From Paulinella micropora (taxonomy: Eukaryota; Cercozoa; Imbricatea; Euglyphida): a stretch of 55,041 nt of DNA. Positions 1 to 9,133 of this stretch are shown here, one piece after another; the first letter of the stretch is position 1, and every line of letters starts with the position of its first letter. The position numbers were made by a program, and so were the translations under genes. The stretch spans positions 814,308 to 869,348 of the forward strand of contig BJOX01000174.1 in the NCBI GenBank assembly GCA_009731375.1, in the 5' to 3' direction. The notes beneath the pieces were generated by a model. The model saw nothing but the letters and a program-made list of their open reading frames with translations. It searched no databases and was not told where the DNA came from.

Positions 1-216
1 CATCATCTCCTTAGGGCACACGCTCCTGGGGAGTGTTCTAGTGTTGTCCCGTATAGTTCAAAAGGGCTCGGCTACCTTTCGGCTTGAACTGGGCACAGAC
101 ACCAACCACAGCGAGACAGTGGTTGGTGTGCAGCTTGGCCGGTGCTGAAAGTTCTTGTCCGGGGGTAGTATAGGAGGCCATGTCTTTTCAAGCTAAGCCA
201 CGCCCATAGATTAAAC
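1..216 (+). mobile_element. Possible 3' end of a retroelement with hairpins
   Basis: Unique sequence that runs straight into a (TATC)n tract at about 217. It holds two inverted repeats: GTTCAA/TTGAAC at 56-89, and a perfect 10-bp stem CACCAACCAC/GTGGTTGGTG with a 9-base loop at 100-128. Structured 3' ends followed by a microsatellite tail are known from some LINE and SINE families. No coding sequence is visible. It could equally be ordinary unique DNA next to a microsatellite. Confidence 0.25.
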
Positions 217-522
217 ATGAAACATATCTATCTATCTATTTCTCTATCTATCTATTTCTCTATCTATCTATCTCTCTATCTTATCTCTCTATCTTATCTC
301 TCTATCTTATCTATCTATCCATCTTATCTTATCTTCTCTTCTCTTCTCTTATCTTATCTTATCTTATCTTATCTTATCTTATCTTATCTTATCCTATCCT
401 ATCCTATCCTATCCTATCCTATCCTATCCTATCCCTAATCCTAATCCTAATTCTAATCCTAATCCCTAATCCCAGTCCCAGTCCCAGTCCCAGTCCCAAT
501 CCCAATCCCAATCCCGATTTCA

Positions 523-603
523 ATCCTAACCCTAACCCTAACCCTAACCCTAACCCTAACCCTAATCCTAATCCTTACCCTAACCCTAACCCTAACCCTA
601 ACC
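523..603. repeat. Interstitial telomere-like (CCCTAA)n
   Basis: Perfect and near-perfect CCCTAA units, with CCTAAT and CCCAA variants on both sides. This is the vertebrate-type telomere repeat (TTAGGG) read from the C strand. It is inside the window and bounded by related pentamers and hexamers, so it is an internal tract. It may have arisen by microsatellite unit drift and need not be a former chromosome end. Confidence 0.8.
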
Positions 604-675
604 CAACCCCAACCCCAACCCCAACCCCAATCCCAATCCCAATCCTAATCCTAATCCTAATCCTAATCCTAATCC

Positions 676-768
676 AGGATAGGATAGGATAGGATAGGAT
701 AGGATAGGATAGGATAGGAATGATTCCTATCCTATCCTATCCTATCCTATCCTATCCTATCCTATCCT
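676..768. repeat. Perfect 46-bp-arm palindrome of AGGAT/ATCCT
   Basis: Eight AGGAT units plus AGGAAT are followed after a single G (722) by ATTCCT and ten ATCCT units. The first eight pair with the left arm, giving a perfect inverted repeat with a one-base spacer. The repeat switches strand at this point. Confidence 0.9.
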
Positions 769-791
769 ATCCTATCCTATCTATCTCTCTA

Positions 792-830
<39 letters not shown>

Positions 831-855
831 CTTTCTCTCTCTCTCTATCTATCTC

Positions 856-915
<60 letters not shown>

Positions 916-927
916 ATCTATCTATCT

Positions 928-1057
928 TATCAATCTATCGTATCAATCTATCGTATCAATCTATCGTATCAATCTATCGTATCAATCTATCGTATCAATC
1001 TATCGTATCAATCTATCGTATCAATCTATCGTATCAATCTATCGTATCAATCTATCG
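928..1057. repeat. 13-bp minisatellite, ten copies
   Basis: Ten exact tandem copies of TATCAATCTATCG, embedded in TATC repeats. It is evidently a higher-order expansion of a mutated TATC stretch. Confidence 0.95.
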
Positions 1058-1095
1058 TATCTATCTATCGTATCTATCTATCTTGTCTATCTATC

Positions 1096-1175
<80 letters not shown>

Positions 1176-1199
1176 ATCTATCTATCTATAGCTAGCTAG

Positions 1200-1238
<39 letters not shown>

Positions 1239-1256
1239 ATCTATCTAATCTATCTA

Positions 1257-1361
<105 letters not shown>

Positions 1362-1388
1362 ATCTATCTAATCTATCTAATCTATCTA

Positions 1389-1515
<127 letters not shown>

Positions 1516-1560
1516 CATCCATCCATCCATCCATCCATCCATCCATCCATCCATCTATCC

Positions 1561-1623
<63 letters not shown>

Positions 1624-1689
1624 GGTCTATCGATCTACCTACCTACCTACCTACCTACCCACGTACCTTCCTACCTATCTACCTACCTA

Positions 1690-1835
<146 letters not shown>

Positions 1836-1861
1836 CCTACATACCTACCTATCTTCTATCT

Positions 1862-1940
<79 letters not shown>

Positions 1941-1955
1941 CCTATAAGTCATATG

Positions 1956-2307
1956 CCGAAATAGCGACGGGAAGCACAATCCTGTTCCCTCAGGGTGCCC
2001 TTTCTCGCTTGTTGAGCCCGGAATAAAACCCACAGTGCTCTGTCGGTTTATACTAGACTGTCGACAGTCTCGAAACTCCATCTGCTTACTGGGCCCTCTG
2101 TAATGGAGGTGGGAGCTCGTTCTGCAAGGGGCGCTTTATGGAACGAGCCCTGGCCCCGCCTGGTACTAGGAAGCTTTGGTATTGCCTGTATCAGTCCCTT
2201 CCGTGCAAACATCACGGCTTAGCTGGGCATCGGGTTAATACTTTACCCACAGACTTCCTGGTTGACGAAATCAGAAGCTCCTTTTTTCTGACATTAGTCG
2301 ATATTTC
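1956..2307. other. Unique spacer, no gene seen
   Basis: Non-repetitive sequence between microsatellites. No long ORF with plausible composition and no recognisable RNA gene. It ends in a short TATC tract (2308-2360). Confidence 0.5.
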
Positions 2308-2361
<54 letters not shown>

Positions 2362-2456
2362 ATTTATGTCTGTCTGTTTGTCAGCCCGATGATTCCATGC
2401 CCAACAAGAACACAAAAGCAGAGCTGGAGAAAAGCAAGTATGTTCTTTTTTCGTGT

Positions 2457-2463
2457 GTGTGTT

Positions 2464-2503
<40 letters not shown>

Positions 2504-2594
2504 AGAAAGAGAAAGAGAGAGAGGGGGGGGGGGGGGGGGGGGGGGGGGANNNNNNNNNNTTTTGCAATTGCTATCACACCTCGACCACGCTCTC

Positions 2595-2655
<61 letters not shown>

Positions 2656-2698
2656 GACAGAGAGAGAGACAGAGAGAGACATGGCATGTGTTGTGTGT
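2457..2698. repeat. GT, GA and poly-G tracts with 10-N gap
   Basis: (GT)n, (GA)n and a run of about 27 G lead into a 10-base N gap (2550-2559). A second (GA)n tract follows at about 2600-2680. The short unique block after the gap (2566-2598) is a copy of the block at 2716-2748. Confidence 0.9.
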
Positions 2699-2715
2699 TT
2701 GGTAAGGATTCAAGT

Positions 2716-2865
2716 GTTGCAATTGCTCTCACACCTCGACCACGCTCCCTCTGTCCAGATGCAGAAAGTCTCTTTCTCTTTCTCTTTCTCTTTCTCTTTC
2801 TTTTTGTCTCTCTTTCTCTCTTTCTTTCTTTCTTTCTTGCTTTCTTTCTTTCTTTCTTTCTTTCT

Positions 2866-2919
<54 letters not shown>

Positions 2920-3042
2920 GGTGCCTCCTGATATGTATCTGGTCGCCTTCGAGATCTCTCTCTCTCTCNNNNNNNNNNNNNNNNNNNNNNNNNNNNNNNN
3001 NNNNNNNNNNNNNNNNNNNNNNNNNNNNNNNNNNNNNNNNNN

Positions 3043-3118
<76 letters not shown>

Positions 3119-3423
3119 CACACGCACAGGTGCCTCCTGATATGTATCTGGTCGCCTTCGAGAACGAGCCTGACCCTGAAGTACGAGTTTCACGTAAGTC
3201 TAGAGCCCCAATACTAAAAACACTACTCTTTTTTTTCTTCCCTTTTTCTGTCCTTTTCTTTCTTTCGAGAAGGAGCCTGACCCGGAAGTGCGAGTTTTAA
3301 GTCTATAGCCCCAATACTAAAAACACACTTTTTCTTTCTTCCTTTCTTCCTTTCTTTCTTCTTTCTTCTTCTTCTTCTTCTTCTTCTTCTTCTTCTTCTT
3401 CTTCTTCTTCTTCTTCTTTCTTT

Positions 3424-3478
<55 letters not shown>

Positions 3479-3747
3479 GCTTTTCTTTCTTTCGAGAACG
3501 AGCCTGACCCGGACGTGCGAGTTTCACGTAAGTCTGCAGCCCCAAAACTAATGCTCTTTTTCTTTCTTTTTTCTTTCTTCTTTCTTTCTTTTTCCTTTCT
3601 TTTGCTTTCCTTTTCTTTCTTTCGAGAACGAGCCCGACCCCGAAGTGAGAGTTTCACGTAGGTGTCTTTTGCCCAAATACTATACACTACTTTTCTTCTT
3701 TTCTCTTTCTTTTCTCTTTCTTTTCTCTTTCTTTTTCTTTCTTTCTT

Positions 3748-3834
<87 letters not shown>

Positions 3835-3910
3835 NNNNNNNNNNCTGGCTTTCTTTCTTTCTTCTTTCTTTCGAGAACGAGCCCGAAGTGAGAGTCGCCT
3901 GTAAATCTAA
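2716..3910 (+). repeat. Tandem exon-like units in microsatellite spacers
   Basis: A short unit recurs with different microsatellites between copies. Units begin after a pyrimidine-rich tract ending in AG and usually end at a GT: 3130-3193 (donor GTAAGT at 3194), 3270 onwards (donor damaged), 3497-3527 (GTAAGT at 3528), 3627-3657 (GTAGGT at 3658) and 3876-3900 (GTAAAT at 3901). A truncated copy at 2921-2955 precedes a 74-base gap. Each can encode a peptide like ENEPDPEVRVS. The (CTTT)n or (CA)n spacers act as the polypyrimidine tract. The CAATTGCT...CGACCACGCTC block is likewise repeated (2571 and 2720). Either this is a minisatellite, or it is an array of repeated mini-exons of an unrecognised gene. 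No function is assigned. Confidence 0.45.
2969..3042. other. Assembly gap, 74 N
   Basis: N run inside a (CT)n tract. Both sides carry the same CT/CA tract and the same unit start, so its true length is uncertain. Confidence 0.99.
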
Positions 3911-3919
3911 CCCAAACAC

Positions 3920-3967
<48 letters not shown>

Positions 3968-3979
3968 GCTTTCTTTCTT

Positions 3980-4025
<46 letters not shown>

Positions 4026-4041
4026 TTCTTTTCTTTTCTTT

Positions 4042-4073
<32 letters not shown>

Positions 4074-4177
4074 TCCTTCTTTCTTTCTGTGTACAAATAT
4101 CGTAAAGTGAAACATTGCGACCAGTTAACAATTTCGGCCACTCTGGTTTTTCACCGTGAAATACAGTGTAAGGCCCG

Positions 4178-4295
4178 TTCTACAACCCCCAGATTTCCGG
4201 GTTCTGGTCGTAAAAGTTGCACCACAGGCCAGGCTTTTCAGGAAGCAAAACCAGAAAGTGGCCCCGGAAAACCCGGAATTCTGGGCGGTGTAGAA
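4178..4295. mobile_element. Foldback MITE-like element, 118 bp
   Basis: The ends form a roughly 24-bp imperfect inverted repeat, beginning TTCTACA and ending TGTAGAA, with CCAGA.TTCCGGG shared further in. Inner segments TTCTGGT and ACCAGAA also pair, so nearly the whole element can fold into one hairpin. It has no coding capacity. A clear target-site duplication is not visible, so the exact ends are uncertain. Confidence 0.5.
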
Positions 4296-4377
4296 TGACT
4301 GGCCAAAAGTTGAGGCGGACGAAATTTTTCACCAGACTTTACAGTGTTTGTCTTGATGTCATCACGCAGAAGCGGAA

Positions 4378-4875
4378 ATGGACGCGACGATAGAAAAGGA
4401 AACGGAGTTTTTTTACGACGAAAGGGATAACGTAATTACATACATGCATTGCATGCATACATACATACACACACATACATACATACATACATATGTACAT
4501 ACATATGTACATACATATGTACATACATACATACATACATACATACATGTATACGTACATACATATACATACATACATACATACATACATACATACATAC
4601 ATACATACATACATACATACATACATACATACATACATGCATACATACCTACATACCTACATACATGCATACAGGCATACATACAGGTATACATATATGC
4701 ATGCATGCATACATGCAGTGTCCATGTTTCTTTATGGATGCATACATACAGGCAGACATACATGCATGCATTCATACATGCTCCATTGTTTCAATTGTTG
4801 TCTCTGTGTGTGTGTGTGTGTTTGTATGTATTTTTGCAGGACGCACACGAAACCAAGAAGTCGTCTCGGAAGTAA
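4378..4875 (+). CDS. Candidate two-exon small gene with microsatellite intron
   Basis: An ATG at 4378 opens an 18-codon segment with ordinary coding composition (MDATIEKETEFFYDERDN), ending exactly at a GT (4432). About 400 bp of (CATA)n and (GT)n follow, then a strong acceptor, TATTTTTGCAG, ends at 4839. The next codons, in the same phase, read DAHETKKSSRK and a stop at 4873-4875. The alternative is a donor GTAAGC at 4872 leading to a further exon that I cannot define. The 408-bp intron is a multiple of three and has no stop, so it also reads through as Tyr/His/Thr repeats. No homology is recognised. This could be a spurious pairing of splice-like sites. Confidence 0.22.
   Translation: MDATIEKETEFFYDERDNVITYMHCMHTYIHTHTYIHTYVHTYVHTYVHTYIHTYIHVYVHTYTYIHTYIHTYIHTYIHTYIHTYIHAYIPTYLHTCIQAYIQVYIYACMHTCSVHVSLWMHTYRQTYMHAFIHAPLFQLLSLCVCVCLYVFLQDAHETKKSSRK
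4437..4720. repeat. (CATA)n microsatellite
   Basis: Mostly pure ACAT/CATA units with CATATGTA interruptions. It sits inside the candidate intron. Confidence 0.97.
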
Positions 4876-5062
4876 GCTTCACCCCAGACTGTGCTGTTTC
4901 GAAACAGTCGATTGGGAACACAGCGGATATATACCATTCTCAAAAGCGGGCACACGAGGTGAGCTTGCTTTTTTGGAAAGCAGGAAGGAAAAAAGCGAAC
5001 ACTGGTATTACCGGTATTAATAGTGTGCAGTGAAGGCATGATGTCGTCTATATCCGGCTCGT

Positions 5063-5108
<46 letters not shown>

Positions 5109-5545
5109 CACTCCCCCCCCCCCCCCCCCCCNNNNNNNNNNTTTGCGTAAAAATATAATATTAATATTTAATATTATTATATACACTATTAATATCGACA
5201 TTCAAGTCTGGCCACAGTCGGACACTTTCCAAGCAGAAGTTTTGTCAAAAAAGTCTTTTTCTTTAAAAAACAAAAAAAATTAACGTTTCATATATGGCCC
5301 CTCCCCAGCCAGGAGTCCACCGGCCCCAGCTCATTCCCCAGCGGCCACTGGTCCCGCTCCATCGGCCGCACCGTCGCGACCAGCGACCGGTGCTGGCCCG
5401 GCCCAATCACATTCCTCCTGTGGATGCAGGCTAAGTGAGAACAAGAGGCACGACGACGATAACGACTCCAGCGGCGGCGGACGTGGCCCCACCTCTTCGT
5501 CATCGTCAAGCTGAGCTCTTCGTCGATGCCGACGACGGCCCCAAC
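4876..5545. other. Spacer and left flank of LTR element 1
   Basis: Contains (CT)n at about 5067-5106, poly-C and a 10-N gap (5132-5141), an AT-rich stretch (5146-5200), then a GC-rich, proline- and arginine-coding segment (5290-5545) ending in CAAC, the target site of the LTR element. A 46-codon frame from an ATG at 5293 is open but not recognisable. Confidence 0.5.
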
Positions 5546-5790
5546 TGTAGGCATCACCCCCCGGATAGCCGGTAAAAAGTACCCTTTTCTGGTGTCAGGT
5601 GCACCTAGTTTTTCCCATTATTTTCAATATCGTTTGGCAGGATTTGACCTAATGCCATTTTAACCTTGGTCTGTTGCTGTTTTCTTTTCGGCTTCACTGA
5701 GCTAATATAACGAGACATCATTCTCTTTTGGTGATTTGTGTCTGGTTGTATTACCGACTTTTTATTGAGCTATCTTCGGGGATTGTAACA
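5546..5790 (+). repeat. 5' LTR of element 1
   Basis: 245 bp, from TGTAGGCATCACC to GATTGTAACA, matching 15677-15923. The first 33 bases are identical to the LTR of element 2 although the rest has diverged, as expected for integrase-recognised ends. Confidence 0.96.
5694..5725 (+). promoter_or_regulatory. Conserved TATA-like block in LTR
   Basis: GAGCTAATATAACGAGACA is identical in the LTRs of elements 1 and 2 (except T to C in the 3' LTR of element 2), whereas flanking LTR sequence has diverged. The AATATAA core is a candidate promoter. This is inferred from conservation only. Confidence 0.35.
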
Positions 5791-5791
5791 T

Positions 5792-5808
5792 TGGAGTCAC
5801 CAGCACAA
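5792..5808 (+). promoter_or_regulatory. Candidate primer binding site
   Basis: TGGAGTCACCAGC begins two bases after the LTR and starts with TGG, as expected for pairing with a tRNA 3' CCA end. I cannot identify the tRNA. Confidence 0.4.
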
Positions 5809-6180
5809 TGCTGATTTCTTTTCTGGTTTGTTTTTGGAACAGCAGAAAGAAAAATTGGACAGACCTATCTCTTCTGAGTAGGTGTTCCAAAAAACAAATA
5901 CTCCAGCACATCCCCACACAGCTCTTTTTGCAAAACTAGACGTCTAGGCGTTTGTGAGTAGGTGTCTCAGTACCCTCTCCACAGCCTGTATCTGTGTCCT
6001 CACAAGGAGGCCAGACACCAGACCTCGTAGCTGTTCTTTTGTTCTCTCTTGAGACAGAGACAGAGTAGGTCAACAGACGTACAAACAAACACTCACAGTT
6101 ACAAACAAACTTGAAGGACACGAGCGTAGTACTCTACCTTTCAAGTCTGTGCACTTTGTTGCCTCTCAAACCACACACAT

Positions 6181-6283
6181 CAGAGTATTTTTGCAAATCT
6201 CTGACTGTCTTTCGACAATAGGTCTGAACAAGTGTCAGACGACAAGTCGACTTCTCAAGGAGTGCTTCTCTAGCCTCTTTGAC
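6181..6283 (+). other. Conserved leader segment of element 1
   Basis: Two blocks in the 757-base untranslated leader are nearly identical in element 2 (39146-39247): CAGAGTATTTTTGCAAATCTCTG, able to form a CAGAG/CTCTG stem, and GTCGACTTCTCAAGGAG. Conservation of non-coding leader suggests a packaging or dimerisation signal, which is an inference. Confidence 0.4.
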
Positions 6284-6547
6284 ATTATCTGTACATAGGT
6301 CGTCGTACCTCATAACAGATACAACAACAAAAGAGAAAAAGAAAAGAGGAGTGGAGAAGGAGATCAAATTTTTAGAGAAAGTCGTACAGATTACTTGTTT
6401 CAAAAAAAAAAACACATAAGACATAGAGGTGAGACGCTCTCTCTCTATACTGTCTTTTCGTTTTTTCTCTCTATTCGTTCCTCATAGACGAACAGAGCAA
6501 TTACGGGGTAGAAACAACTCTGTCTCATCCGTATTCCTTCAGCGTCC

Positions 6548-9058
6548 ATGTCTACTAGGTCTGAAGACTGGCAGGAAGGAGGGGGGGAGAGTGAGCGAAC
6601 CCCAGGAAACGAAGAGGAGTTCGTTGACCCTCATGCAGAAGGAGGAGATCTGGCACCTTCCTTTGACACAGGAGGAGCAGAGAATCAATTTTTTACTGCG
6701 CCTTCCTTTGACACAGGAGGAGCAGAGGAAGTCGAGGAGGAGGAGAAGGGAGGAGAGGAAGCGAGGTTTGTGGCCGAATATGGCAAACTAAGTAAGAAGG
6801 AGTTTGAGGAGAAGAAAGGGAAGGATGAGGCCTATAAATGGCTATACATTCCCCAAGAAATGCGATGGGGACAACCCTTGAAGAAGGAGGACATCTGTTA
6901 CCCTCTCCCAAGGCAAGCTCTGCCTCTGGCAGAATTCCTCAGAGACGACGGTGCACAGTTACAGGTGCAACATGTCTCATTTGGGGACAATATGTCTTTA
7001 CTGGAGCTACTCGACCTCTCATGGACAGTGTTTGAGTGTGCTATACTCTTTGAGTACCAGACTGGAAAGACTGTGCTGCCATGGAACACAAGAGCACTGG
7101 CTAGGTTGCTCGATCCTGGTCAGGACATTGATTCAATAAAGAGAGTGGAAAAGGAGTTTAAGTTCAGGAATCCAAAAGGACAGATCAATGTCATGGATGT
7201 GTCTCTGAAACTTATGGAGGCCAAGTTAGTGGACCTGGGTAAACTCCAACACACCCAGTTTGGCAGGGACCTTCACCCGGCCCTGAGGGAAATAGAAGGC
7301 GAAGCTGGAGGGGTGACGAGGATGAAGAAGCTGCATGCGGCCTTGGTGAAGGATGACGCATGGAAGAGGTGGGTCTTCACGAAGGATCATACGATCTTGG
7401 AGGGGACGGCCGCACCACCCCCCACCAATAAAGCGGGAGAGAAGGAGTTGGCGGAGAAGGCCTTGTTCCTTCGGAAGGCAGCTGAGATCCTGTCTTTTTT
7501 TCATCATGCCCAAGAGCTGTATATCAAAGAGCTAGCGGCTGAGAAAGAAAAGAAGGAGATGGAGGCAAAGATTGCATTAGCCAAGGCGGCGGGAACAAAG
7601 GGACCGAAATATTCCTCTGGATCTTATATGGCTCCCTCGGGCCGCTCCGCCCCGTCAGCCCACACAGCCCCTTCGGCCCCTGCGACTAGCTCAGCGCCTA
7701 CCACTGTTATTGTCAACAGTAATGACAAAAAGGACAGACAGGCTATCATACAGGCCTTCCAAAAATATACAAAGTCCGATGCCACTGCTCTGACGCTGTA
7801 TGCAGAGACAGCGAGTCAGAAGGACACGGATGCGAACCTTCGAGACAAGCTCAGAAGAATTGATGCTTGTATGAAGCAGCATCCAACGGACGAAACACAG
7901 GAGTATGAGGCGTTGTACACCTTGTTGGACCCATCAATCATCACACAAGGGTTTGATGTTGGGGAGTACAAGGCGATGAGAGCGGTAGAGGTGGCGGCTA
8001 GGAGAGCAGCCTCAGACCTGCAATGCACGGTGCCAGTTGCCGTCCTCTTGCAATACTTTAAAACTCATGGGTATCAGCACCTGTGCACTGGTACTTTGAT
8101 TGGGTTTGAGATTTTTCAAGAGGTGAACGAAGGGCTGGGCATTGGCACGAGGTTGGCAGCGATCCTCACTGAGGTCAGCGCCAAGTACGGGCTCTTTTAT
8201 AGCCGGAAGTCTATCATTTTGTACTTCCTGAGTGCTTTGTGTACACGACACCCGAGCAAGCTCGCAAGGATCATACAGTCCTGTCCGACCTTCACGGCGG
8301 TGAAGACGGCGGATTTTTTAGAAACGAATATATACGAGAGGACTGTAGCGGCTACTCCGCCGGGCGACCTGTTCAAGGAGGTGCTCGACGCGTGTTCCGA
8401 ATTGGACACGGCCACCGAGTCATTCTCCAGTGCCGCGACACAGGGGGTTGGAGGTGCTCAAGCAGCACATGCAACTCGAACGGCAGGTCTCAAGAGGGGG
8501 AGAGATGAGCCGACGCCGTGCTACCGCTATTTTTCATACATGGCGTGTAAGCATGAGGCACAGAAAGGAGTAGGCAATTGCCTCTTCAGCCACGACTCTC
8601 TTGATGATAGGCAGCGAAATCTTTTCCTTAGAGAGCTCGAAGGCATGAAAAAGACCATGTACGCCATGTACAAGAAGGAGTTGGAGGAGGGGAGGTGGAA
8701 TGCGAATATGGTCTCGGATGCGGAGTTCCGGGAGGCCATCATTTACTTCCTTGACAGAATGAAGAGAAGGGAGAAGAGAGAGACATCGGGCCGATCAAAG
8801 GCGCCGACTAGAGGAGGAGGAGAGACGAGAGGATCGTCACGAGGGTCCCGAGGGACACCAAGAGGGGCGGCACCACGAGGACGAGGCTTTCGTGGAAGGG
8901 GAGGACGGACCCCAGCGCGCCCTCCCAGAGGACACGGATACTGGAATTATAGCACCAGTTCCAGCTCCAACTACCCCCAGCAAGCTTATACCGCTACGGA
9001 GGGGGGACGTCAAGACGAAGACACCGGCTCAGGTGAGCGTGTTGTCGTCGTAGACTGA
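6548..9058 (+). CDS. gag: Gag of LTR element 1
   Basis: A structural nucleocapsid/capsid precursor of 836 residues. It is identified by position between the leader and pol and by co-linearity with the 895-residue gag of element 2, with which it shares long blocks such as HGYQHLCTGTLIGFEIF and YGLFYxRKSIILYF. The N-terminus is acidic and Gly-rich and contains a tandem APSFDTGGAE. Around residues 658-682 is a cysteine cluster, C-x8-C-x10-C-x3-H, which looks like a CCCH finger; no CCHC knuckle is seen. Residues about 735-810 are rich in RG/RGG, a typical RNA-binding tail. The ATG at 6548 is the first in a frame that then stays open. It ends at a TGA followed by C, and the same frame continues open into pol, so it probably also forms the N-terminal part of Gag-Pol. 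Confidence 0.9.
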   Translation: MSTRSEDWQEGGGESERTPGNEEEFVDPHAEGGDLAPSFDTGGAENQFFTAPSFDTGGAEEVEEEEKGGEEARFVAEYGKLSKKEFEEKKGKDEAYKWLYIPQEMRWGQPLKKEDICYPLPRQALPLAEFLRDDGAQLQVQHVSFGDNMSLLELLDLSWTVFECAILFEYQTGKTVLPWNTRALARLLDPGQDIDSIKRVEKEFKFRNPKGQINVMDVSLKLMEAKLVDLGKLQHTQFGRDLHPALREIEGEAGGVTRMKKLHAALVKDDAWKRWVFTKDHTILEGTAAPPPTNKAGEKELAEKALFLRKAAEILSFFHHAQELYIKELAAEKEKKEMEAKIALAKAAGTKGPKYSSGSYMAPSGRSAPSAHTAPSAPATSSAPTTVIVNSNDKKDRQAIIQAFQKYTKSDATALTLYAETASQKDTDANLRDKLRRIDACMKQHPTDETQEYEALYTLLDPSIITQGFDVGEYKAMRAVEVAARRAASDLQCTVPVAVLLQYFKTHGYQHLCTGTLIGFEIFQEVNEGLGIGTRLAAILTEVSAKYGLFYSRKSIILYFLSALCTRHPSKLARIIQSCPTFTAVKTADFLETNIYERTVAATPPGDLFKEVLDACSELDTATESFSSAATQGVGGAQAAHATRTAGLKRGRDEPTPCYRYFSYMACKHEAQKGVGNCLFSHDSLDDRQRNLFLRELEGMKKTMYAMYKKELEEGRWNANMVSDAEFREAIIYFLDRMKRREKRETSGRSKAPTRGGGETRGSSRGSRGTPRGAAPRGRGFRGRGGRTPARPPRGHGYWNYSTSSSSNYPQQAYTATEGGRQDEDTGSGERVVVVD

Positions 9059-9061
9059 CGG
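9056..9061 (+). promoter_or_regulatory. Candidate UGA readthrough site, element 1
   Basis: TGACGG separates gag and pol, which are in the same frame. The 25 codons after it are open and lead into pol. UGA followed by C is known as the leakiest termination context. The equivalent site in element 2 is TGACTG. Confidence 0.55.
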
Positions 9062-9133
9062 GAGGAGAAGAGAGAGGAAAAGAAGAGAGAGAAGGAGATA
9101 AAAACTGTTCTTTTTAATCCGACAGTCACAGTT

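Noticed and set aside
523-603. Chromosome end
   Set aside because: Telomere-like units are short, internal and bounded by related pentamers; unique sequence lies on both sides.
928-1057. Regular repeats that might suggest a CRISPR array
   Set aside because: The 13-bp units are directly adjacent with no spacers, in a eukaryotic microsatellite.
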